Below are positions 54,020 through 64,000 of a stretch of 64,000 bases of DNA, piece by piece; position 1 is the stretch's first letter, and every line of letters starts with the position of its first letter. The stretch is from Eretmocerus hayati (Eukaryota; Arthropoda; Insecta; Hymenoptera; Aphelinidae), in the NCBI GenBank assembly GCA_029851415.1, contig CM056742.1, positions 94,540,748 to 94,604,747 of the forward strand, in the 5' to 3' direction. The notes beneath the pieces are model-generated. The model was not told the DNA's origin. It did not search any database and saw nothing but the letters and a program-made list of their open reading frames with translations. Made by a program: the position numbers and the translations under genes.

Positions 54020-54661
54020 TTAACACGCTGCTGATATCTTTTAGCAGTATATTTTCCTCGAAAGAGGAGTCGATGACCTCAGATTTTTAGGATGGGCATC
54101 GATCAGTGGATGTTGCGTTCCTGCTAGTGTCACCTTAGACCCGCTGTGCATGCGTTTGATCCTTGAGTTTGTGTATTTAGTGGTAAGGCTTGGTTGTGAA
54201 ATTCCATCATACGTTTATAATATGTATAAAAGTAGAAGGTAACTTCATCTTCTACGTCACTGACGAACGTTCCCAGCATAGTAAAAATTTCAACTCGCCC
54301 TAATTTACTCAATTTTGCTCGGATTCAGACTCACAAACGCTCAAATTCTTCGTTTTTGAAAACCCTACAACTGCCTTGCATACTGTTGCCTTATCCGAGC
54401 TATGGTTTTTTATCTAAATACCGTGAATTGGGGTGAATGTGGCTACGGGATGAATGTGGCCACTTTTCCGGAAAGAGATTGTAATAGTCGTAACTCCGAT
54501 GCTATACCAGCTAGAGAGACGTGCAAAAGTGCATTTTAAAGCTTAGGATCTCTTCTTTTGAGATATGCCAGCTCATTTGTGATGAGACAGGTTCCATTCA
54601 CACTTTTTTCCATTGGAATGAAGGGAAATTGTCAAGTAAAAATTTCATGTTCCAAAAATTT

Positions 54662-57600
54662 GTTTAACCTTGGGAATCACTCGCATCGTTCATTTCATTC
54701 AGAGAACCTGCCCACTCAAGAAGGAATGGAGAAGAGCGGATGATCACCGAGTTGCATTTGTCGACTGCTAGATACTGTACTTGCATTGGAGTAGAATTTT
54801 CGATACCCAATTTCGCTCAGCATTCCGTTCTCTTACTGTCTCATTCTGCTCGTCAGTCCAGGCTTGACGCAGAAATTCAAAAGCATTGGCTGGATTCTCC
54901 GTGGAAATCGTCTTCCCGAGGGAGAATCAGAACGAGCTCCTAGTCTCGGTTGAACTCTCCGATTGCTCAATACTGTTTCTCCATGTCGGTAAAAGTTCCT
55001 CAACTCGACTCGACCAGGGGACCCGCTTTTTCAGTGTTCCATCTCGTTCTTCAGTATATGCTGAACCTAGGAATCCCCATGCAGTATTCGGATTCTTCGT
55101 GAAAGATGTCTCATCAAGTGGGGAATAGGACGCTTTTACAGAATCAAGTTGCCCTCGTCAATTGCTAAATGATGCCTTTTCGAGATGAATATAGAATTCT
55201 CGATCCTGTTCGGCAATCCACTGTCTTACTGTTCCATTCTTTCGATGAGGCCATGATCAACCTTAGGGATTCCCTCGATCGTTCACTTCATCCGGGTGGA
55301 TTATCCTTTCAACGAAGAATCGGGACAAGCGGTCGATTGCCGGGTTGCACTTCTCGAATTCTCGATGCTGTCTCTGCATGGGAGAAACATTTCTACCTCT
55401 CGACGTTGCTTAGCAAGCGACTTTTTCAGTCGTCAATTTTTCTCTCGAGGCCACGCTCAACTGAGGAATCGACCTGCATTGTTCGAATTCTTCGAAAGGG
55501 ATTGCCACTCATGGAAGAGTACGCCGTGATAGTACCCAGTTGAAATCGTCGATTGCTGAATATCGTCTCTTCACAGAGGAGAATGGTTCTTGACTCGATC
55601 TACTCAGCTTGCGTCCCTTTTCAATGTTTCATTCGGTTTTTCTGTCTGCTCAACCAAGAATTCCACTTGGAACGTTCTGATTCTCCGGGGAAGATATACA
55701 CTTGAGGGAATACTGGGCCGGGCTGAAAGTGCCTGGGTTGCACTCGTCCATTGCTCGATACTTCCTCTCCGGGAAAAATTTCTACCACCCGATTTCTAAT
55801 GGCACTATACTCTCTTACTGTTCCGTTCACTTGCTCAGGCAATGTTCTTCCTCAGAAATTCATTGCATCGTTCATTTCATCCGAAAGATTGTTCACCCAA
55901 GGAGGAGTCGGAGAGGACGGATGATCACGGGTTGCAGTTATCAATTCCTCAGTACTGTCTTTGCATGGGTGAAATCTACTATCACTAAGTTTTGCTCTGC
56001 ATTCCGCTCTCCTACTGTCTCATTCTGCTCGTCGGTCCAAGTTTGATGCAGAAGTTAACATGCATTGTCTAGATTCCCCGAGAAAGTCGTCTTCCCGAGG
56101 GAGGATCAGGACTAGCTCACAGACTCGGTTGAAATCCTCGGTCACTCAATACTATCTCTTCATGAGGGGGGATGTTTCGCGACTCGATTTACCCGGAAAT
56201 CCGCTCTCTCACTATTCCATTTGCTTTTTGCTTCGTGCTCAACCTGAAAATCTACATAGACTGTTCGGATTCTTCGAGGAAGATGGTCACTCCAGGGAGA
56301 GTTAGGACGCTTTCAAGAAACCTAAGTTGCACTCGTCCATCGCCCAATGATGCTTTTCCTAGAGAGAGTTCAACTACTCCATTTCCCCGGCAATTCACTC
56401 TTTCACTGTTCCACTCCCTTGCTTGGGCCATATTTATCCTCAGGAATAGCTTGCATCAATCATCTCATCCAGACAAACTGTCCACTCGAGAAGGATCCGA
56501 GACGAGCGTTCAATTACGAGGTTCTATTCGTAGAATTCTCAATGCTGTCCCTGCATAGGCGAGAAGTTTTTACTGCTCAACATTGCCCGAGATCTGCTCT
56601 TTCACGTTTTGGTTCTGCTCTTCGGACGACGCTCACGCGAGGAATCGATATGCGTCGTTCGAATCCGCTGAGGAAGTTGTCCACTCAAACGAGAATTAGG
56701 ACGTCCTGATTGTACCTGGTTGGAATGATCGGTTGCTTAATATTGTCTCTCCACGAAAGAGTATGTTCCGCGACTTAATCTATTCAGCATGCGTTCCTTT
56801 TACTATTTCATCCTGTTCGCATGTCTATGCTGAACCAAGAATTCCATATGCAACGTTCTGATTTCCCGAAGGAGATATACATCCGGGGATAATCTGGCCA
56901 AGCTGATAGTGCCTGATTCGCACTCATCCATCGCACAATACTGGCTCTCCGAGAGAGAGTTATTCTACTCGATTTTGCCCGGCGATCCGCTCTCTTACTC
57001 TTCCGTTATGTTGCTTAGGCCATGTTTAACCTTGGGAATTACTCGCATCGTTCATTTCATTCAGAGAACCTGCCCACTCAGGAAGGAATGGAGAAGAGCG
57101 GATGATCACCGAGTTGCACGTGTCAATTGCTAGATACTGTACTTGCATTGGAGTAGAATTTTCGATACTCAATTCCGCTCAGCATTCCGTTCTCCTACTG
57201 TCTCATTCTGCTCGTCAGTCCAGGCTTGACGCAGGAATTCAACCGCATTGGCTGGATTCTCCGAGGAAATCGTCTTCCCGAGGGAGAATCAGAACGAGCT
57301 TCTAGTTTCGGTTGAACTCTCCGATTGCTCAATACTGTTCCTCCATGTCGGTCAAAGTTCCTCAATTCGACTCGACCAGGGGACCCGCTTTTTCAGTGTT
57401 CCATCTTGCTCTTCAGTATATGCTGAACCTAGAAATCCACATGCAGTAATCGGATTCTTCGTGGAAGTTGTCTCATCATGTGGGGAATAGGACGATTTTA
57501 CAGAATTAAGTTGCCCTCGTCATTACTCAATGATGCCTTTTCGAGATGAATATAGAATACTCGATCCTGTTCGGCAATCCACTGTCTTACTGTTCCATTC

Positions 57601-60600
57601 TCGCGATGAGGACATGATCAACCTCAGGGATTACCTCGATCGTTCACTTCATCCGGGTGAATTATCCTTTCAACGAAGAATCTGGACAAGCGGTCGATTG
57701 CCGGGTTGCACTTCTCGAATTCTCGATCCTGTCTCTGCATGGGAGGAACCTTTCTACCTCTCGACGTTGCTCAGCAAGCGACTATTTCAGTAGTCAATCC
57801 CTCTCTCGAGGCCACGCTCAACTGAGGAATCGACCTGCATTGTTCGAATTCTTCGAGAGGGATTGCCACTCATGGGAGAGTACGCCGTGATAGTACCCAA
57901 TTGAAATCGTCGATTGCTGAATATCGTCTCTTCATAGAGAAGAATGGTTCTTGACTCGATCTACTCAGCTTGCGTCCCTTTCCATCCGGTTCTTCTGTCT
58001 GCTCAACCAAGAATTCCACTTGGAACGTTCTGATTCTCCGGGGAAGATATACACTTGAGGGAATACTGGGCTGGGCTGAAAGTGCCTGGGTTACACTCGT
58101 CCATTGCTCGATACTTCCTCTCCGGGAAAAATTTCTACCACCCGATTTCTAACGGCACTATACTCTCTTACTGTTCCGTTCACTTGCTCAGGCAATGTTC
58201 TTCCTCAGAAATTCATTGCATCGTTCATTCCATCCGAAGAGTTGTTCACCCAAGGAGGAGTCGGAGAAGACGGATGATGACGGGTTGCAGTTATCAATTC
58301 CTAAATACTGTCTTTGCATGGGTGAAAGTTACTATCACTAAGTTTTGTTTTCATTCTGCTCTCCTACTGTCCCATTCTGCTCGTCGGTCCAAATTTGATG
58401 CAGAAGTTAACATGCGTTGTCTAGATTCCCCGAGAAAGTCGTCTTCCCGAAGGAGAATCAGGACTAGCTCGAGGACTCGGTTGAAATCCTCGGTCGCTCA
58501 ATACTATCTCTTCATGAGGGGGGATGTTTCGCGACTCGATTTACCCGGAAATCCGCTCTTTTACTATTCCATTTGCATTCTGATCCATGCTCAACCTGAA
58601 AATCTACATACACTGTTCGGATTCTGCGAGGAAGATGGTCACTCCAGGGAGAGTTAGGACGCTTTCAAGAAACCTAAGTTGCACTCGTCCATCGCCCAAT
58701 GATTCCATTTTCTCCGGCAATTCACTCTTTCACTGTTCCACTCCCTTGCTTGGGCCATATTGATCCTCAGGAATAGCTCGCATCAATCATCTCATCCAGA
58801 CAAACTGTCCACTCGAGAAGAATCCGAGACGAGCGTTCAGTTACGAGGTTGTATTCGTAGAATTCTCAATGCTGTCCCTGCATAGGCGAGAAGTTTTTAC
58901 TGCTCAACATTGCTCGAAATCTGCTCTTTCACGTTTCGGTTCTGCTCTTCGGATACGCTCACCCGAGAAATCGATATGCGTCGTTCGAATCCGCTGAGGA
59001 AGTTGTCCACTCAAACGAGAATTAGGACGTCCTGATTGTACCCGGTTGAAATGATCGGTTGCTTAATATTGTCTCTCCACGAAAGAGTATGTTCCGCGAC
59101 TTAATCTATTCAGCATGCGTTCCTTTTACTATTTCATCCTGTTCGCATGTCTATGCTGAACCAAGAATTCCATATGCAACGTTCTGATTTCCCGAAGGAG
59201 ATATACATCCGGGGATAATCTGGCCAAGCTGATAGTGCCTGATTCGCACTCATCCATCGCACAATACTGGCTCTCCGAGAGAGAGTTATTCTACTCGATT
59301 TTGCCCGGCGATCCGCTCTCTTACTCTTCCGTTATGTTGCTTAGGCCATGTTTAACCTTGGGAATTACTCGCATCGTTCATTTCATTCAGAGAACCTGCC
59401 CACTCAGGAAGGAATGGAGAAGAGCGGATGATCACCAAGTTGCACGTGTCGATTGCTAGATACTGTACTTGCATTGGAGTAGAATTTTCGATACTCAATT
59501 CCGCTCAGCATTCCGTTCTCCTACTGTCTCATTCTGCTCGTCAGTCCAGGCTTGACGCAGAAATTCAAAAGCATTGGCTGGATTCTCCGTGGAAATCGTC
59601 TTCCCGAGGGAGAATCAGAACGAGCTCCTAGTCTCGGTTGAACTCTCCGATCGCTCAATACTGTTTCTCCATGTCGGTAAAAGTTCCTCAACTCGACTCG
59701 ACCAAGGGACCCGCTTTTTCAGTGTTCCATCTTGCTCTTCAGTATATGCTGAACCTAGGAATCCCCATGCAGTATTCGGATTCTTCGTGAAAGATGTCTC
59801 ATCAAGTGGGGAATAGGACGCTTTTACAGAATCAAGTTGCCCTCGTCAATTGCTAAATGATGCCTTTTCGAGATGAATATAGAATTCTCGATCCTGTTCG
59901 ATAATCCACTGTCTTACTGTTCCATTCTTTCGATGAGGCCATGATCAACCTTAGGGATTCCCTCGATCGTTCACTTCATCCGGGTGGATTATCCTTTCAA
60001 CGAAGAATCTGGACAAGCGGTCGATTGCCGGGTTGCACTTCTCGAATTCTCGATCCTGTCTCTGCATGGGAGGAACCTTTCTACCTCTCGACGTTGCTCA
60101 GCAAGCGACTATTTCAGTAGTCAATCCCTCTCTCGAGGCCACGCTCAACTGAGGAATCGACCTGCATTGTTCGAATCCTTCGAGAGGGATTGCCACTCAT
60201 GGAAGAGTGCGCCGTGATAGTACCCAATTGAAATCGTCGATTGCTGAATATCGTCTCTTCATAGAGAAGAATGGTTCTTGACTCGATCTACTCAGCTTGC
60301 GTCCCTTTTCATCCGGTTCTTCTGTCTGCTCAACCAAGAATTCCACTTGGAACGTTCTGATTCTCCGGGGAAGATATACACTTGAGGGAATACTGGGCCG
60401 GGCTGAAAGTGCCTGGGTTGCACTCGTCCATTGCTCGATACTTCCTCTCCGGGAAAAATTTCTACCACCCGATTTCTAACGGCACTATACTCTCTTACTG
60501 TTCCGTTCACTTGCTCAGGCAATGTCCATCCTCAGGAATTCATTGCATCGTTCAATCCATCCGAAAAATTGTTCACTCAAGGAGGAGTCGGAGAAGACGG

Positions 60601-63600
60601 ATGATCACGGGTTGCAGTTATCAGTTCCTCAATACTGTCTTTGCATGGGTGAAAATTACTATCACTAAGTTTTGCTTTGCATTCCGCTCTCCTACTGTCC
60701 CATTCTGCTCGTCGGTCCAAGTTTGATGCAGGAGTTAACATGCATTGTCTAGATTCCCCGAGAAAGTCGTCTTCCCGAGGGAGAATCAGGACAAGGTCAC
60801 AGTCTCGGTTGAAATCCTCGGTCGCTCAATACTATCTCTCCGATGTTTCGCGACTCGATTTACCCGGGAATCCACTCTTTTACTATTCCATTTGCTTTTT
60901 GATTCATGCTCCACCTGAAAATCTATGTACACTGCTCGGATTCTTCGAGAAAGATGGTCACTCCAGGGAGAGTTAGGACGCTCTCAAGAAACCTAAGTTG
61001 CACTCGTCCATCGCCCAATGATGCTTTTCCTAGAGAGAGTTCAACTACTCCATTTTCTCCGGCAATTCACTCTTTCACTGTTCCACTACCTCGCTTGGGC
61101 CATTTTTATCCTCAGGAATAGCTTGCATCAATCATCTCGTCCAGACAAACTGTCCACTCGAGAAGGATCCGAGACGAGCGTTCAATTACGAGGTTGTATT
61201 CGTCGGATTCTCAATGCTGTCCCTGCATAGGCGAGAAGTTTTTACTGTTCAACATTGCTCGAAATCTGCTCTTTCACGTTTCGGTTCTGCTCTTCGGACG
61301 ACGCTCACCCGAGAAATCGACATGCGTCGTTCGAATCCGCTGAGGGAGTTGTCCACTCAAACGGGAGTTAGGACGTCCTGATTGTACCCGGTTGAAATGG
61401 TCGATTGCTAAATATTGTCTCTCCACGAAGGAGTATGTTCCGCGACTTGATCTACCCAGCATGCGTTCCTTTTACCATTTCATCCTGTTCGCATGTCTAT
61501 GCCCAACCAAGAATCCAATCTGCAACGTTCTGATTTCCCGAAGGAGATATACATCCGGGGATGATCTGGCCAAGCTGATAGTGCCTGATTCGCACTCATC
61601 CATCGCACAATACTAGCTCTCCGAGAGAGAGTTATTCTACTCGATTTTGCCCGGCGATCCGCTCTCTTACTCTTCCGTTATGTTGCTTAGGCCATGTTTA
61701 ACCTTGGGAATCACTCGCATCGTTCATTTCATTCAGAGAACCTGCCCACTCAAGAAGGAATGGAGAAGAGCGGATGATCACCGAGTTGCACTTGTCGACT
61801 GCTAGATACTGTACTTGCATCGGAGTAGAATTTTTGATACCCAATTTCGCTCAGCATTCCGTTCTCTTACTGTCTCATTCTGCTCGTCAGTCCAGGCTTG
61901 ACGCAGAAATTCAACAGCATTGGCTGGATTCTCCGTGGAAATCGTCTTCCCGAGGGAAAATCAGAACGAGCTCCTAGTCTCGGTTGAACTCTCCGATTGC
62001 TCAATACTGTTTCTCCATGTCGGTAAAAGTTCCTCAACTCGACTCGACCAGGGGACCCGCTTCTTTACTGTTCCATCCTGCTCTTCAGTATATGCTGAAC
62101 CTAGGAATCCCCATGCAGTATTCGGATTCTTCGTGGAAGATGTCTCATCAAGTGGGGAATAGGACGCTTTTACAGAATCAAGTTGCCCTCGTCAATTGCT
62201 AAATGATGCCTTTTCGAGATGAATATAGAATTCTCGATCCTGTTCGGCAATCCACTGTCTTACTGTCCCATTCTTTCGATGAGGCCATGATCAACCTTAG
62301 GGATTCCCTCGATCGTTCACTTCATCCGGGTGGATTATCCTTTCAACGAATAATCGGGACAAGCGGTCGATTGCCGGGTTGCACTTCTCGAATTCTCGAT
62401 GCTGTCTCTGCATGGGAGTAACATTTCTACCTCTCGACGTTGCTTAGCAAGCGACTTTTTCAGTCGTCAATTCCTCTCTCGAGGCCACGCTCAACTGAGG
62501 AATCGACCTGCATTGTTCGAATTCTTCGGAAGGGATTGCCACTCATGGAAGACTACGCCGTGATAGTACCCAGTTGAAATCGTCGATTGCTGAATATCGT
62601 CTCTTCATAGAGTAGAATGGTTCTTGACTCGATCTACTCAGCTTGCGTCCCTTTTCAATGTTTCATTCGGTTCTTCTGTCTGCTCAACCAAGAATTCCAC
62701 TTGGAACGTTCTGATTCTCCGGGGAAGATATACACTTGGGGGAATACTGGGCCGGGCTGAAAGTGCCTGGGTTGCACTGGTCCATTGCTCGATACTTCCT
62801 CTCCGGGAAAAATTTCTACCACCCGATTTCTAACGGCACTATACTCTCTTACTGTTCCGTTCACTTGCTCAGGCAATGTTCTTCCTCAGAAATTCATTGC
62901 ATCGTTCATTTCATCCGAAAAATTGTTCACCCAAGGAGGAGTCGGAGAAGACGGATGATCACGGGTTGCAGTTATCAATTCCTCAATACTGTCTTTGCAT
63001 GGGTGAAATCTACTATCACTAAGTTTTGCTTTGCATCCCGCTCTCCTACTGTCCCATTCTGCTCGTCGGTCCAAGTTTGATGCAGAAGTTAACATGCATT
63101 GTCTAGATTCCCCGAGAAAGTCGTCTTCCCGAGGGAGGATCAGGACTAGCTCACAGACTCGGTTGAAATCCTCGGTCGCTCAATACTATCTCTTCATGAG
63201 GGGGGATGTTTCGCGACTCGATTTACCCGGAAATCCGCTCTTTTACTATTCCATTTGCTTTTTGATTCGTGCTCAACCTGAGAATCTACATAGACTGTTC
63301 GGATTCTTCGAGGAAGATGGTCACTCCAGGGAGACTTAGGACGCTTTCAAGAAACCTAAGTTGCACTCGTCCATCGCCCAATGATGCTTTTCCTAGAGAA
63401 AGTTCAACTACTCCCTTTTCTCCGGCAATTCACTCTTTCACTGTTCCACTCCCTTGCTTGGGCCATATTTATCCTCAGGAATAGCTTGCATCAATCATCT
63501 CATCCAGACAAACTGTCCACTCGAGAAGGATCCGAGACGAGCGTTCAATTACGAGGTTGTATTCGTAGAATTCCAATGCTGTCCCTGCATAGGCGAGAAG

Positions 63601-63663
63601 TTTTTACTGCTCAACATTGCTCGGAATCTGCTCTTTCACGTTTCGGTTCTGCTCTTCGGACGA
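54662..63663. repeat. Higher-order-repeat satellite (~197-bp monomers, 12-monomer unit)
   Basis: A conserved core (TTGC/ATTGCT(A/C)(A/G)ATACTGTCTC...CATG, then TTCATTTCATYC) recurs every ~192-202 bp: 54767, 54964, 55161, 55363, 55555, 55755, 55951, 56143, 56340, 56537, 56733, 56931. Then the same ordered set of 12 distinct monomers starts again at 57129, 59455 and 61801 (periods 2362, 2326, 2346 bp). Monomers within a unit are diverged; corresponding monomers between units are nearly identical. The array starts abruptly at 54662 and ends inside a monomer at 63663. Open frames of 60-120 codons recur but change frame at each monomer because ~197 is not a multiple of three, so they are not genes. 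Confidence 0.92.
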
Positions 63664-64000
63664 TAGGCCAGTAATTCTAGCTCAGAATCGATCCGTTTTC
63701 GACATGACTGCTAAAGGATGGTTTTATTTTTTCTTGGGTGCGGAACACCCTAGTGAACAACCCCCCATAAAATGGAACAACTCCAGGGGTGTGGAAAAAA
63801 TTACAATAACAAAATAGTGAAAAATTTTGTATTTTTTTCCATTATTTTGCATCCCGGGGAGTGGTTATAATATTTGGATTGTTCCTTATGATACCATATT
63901 GTAGGCAATGAAAGCTATAGCCGTTAGTATATAAGACCACATTATCCGCCCTGTAAAGGGTCGCCATGTTGGCCGCCATATGCAGGATTTTTAAACTGTG
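63664..64000. other. Unique sequence after the satellite
   Basis: Satellite similarity stops at CTTCGGACGA. No gene or repeat is recognised in the remaining bases. Confidence 0.6.

Noticed and set aside
54421..54475. GGGTGAATGTGGC direct repeat as a transposon end
   Set aside because: Two short copies only and no matching inverted end nearby.
54740..63339. Recurring 60-200 codon frames within the satellite
   Set aside because: They recur because the DNA repeats; the monomer length breaks the frame and no domain is present.
54662..63663. CRISPR array
   Set aside because: Units are ~197 bp with no short identical repeats separated by unique spacers, and the genome is eukaryotic.

Overview
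This is a eukaryotic, almost certainly insect, intergenic window. It has no operons or ribosome-binding sites and no host exon I can support. It carries long (CT)n and (TA)n microsatellites, R1-clade and CR1/Jockey-type non-LTR retrotransposons, a decayed Helitron, many MITEs and foldback elements, and a 9 kb satellite array. The order cannot be fixed from the sequence. Nearly everything recognisable is mobile or repetitive, much of it nested.

Layout. 0.2-2.7 kb: a foldback element with ~1.07 kb inverted arms bounded by (TA)n. 2.9-11.3 kb: one degenerate Helitron Rep-helicase gene on the minus strand, split by three later insertions: a TA-flanked MITE (4388-5222), a 4.4 kb block with a 10-bp target duplication (5271-9672), and a TTAA-type element (9983-11100). 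Removing each one, with one target copy, rejoins the Helitron frame. 11.3-13.9 kb: sparse, with one foldback MITE. 13.9-19.3 kb: two plus-strand LINE copies. In the second, ORF1 and ORF2 share one frame, separated by a single UGA in the leaky UGA-CUAG context. 19.3-32.4 kb: a run of R1-clade elements, all on the minus strand, whose 3' ends abut (CT)n/poly(T). One near-complete copy (20693-29715) is split by a 3.2 kb element with a CCGT target duplication and by a 180-bp Transib-like MITE. 32.4-36.6 kb: chimeric LINE pieces, a tRNA-derived SINE and a fragment of a large-transposon protein. 36.7-42.3 kb: an apparently intact R1-clade element with open ORF1 and ORF2, inside a (CT)n tract. 42.4-46.1 kb: a LINE with intact ORF1 and ORF2 cut before the RT catalytic motif. 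46-54.4 kb: MITEs, some nested. 54.66-63.66 kb: a higher-order-repeat satellite, ~197-bp monomers in a 12-monomer unit of ~2.35 kb, about 3.8 copies.

How it fits together. The R1-clade family looks specialised for insertion into (GA)n/(CT)n microsatellites, which explains the head-to-tail run and the CT tract at every 3' end. The intact copy could supply enzyme to the others; that is inference. CT tracts also sit at most chimeric LINE breakpoints, so assembly error across low-complexity DNA must be excluded. All family assignments are by reading motifs by eye, without database searches.
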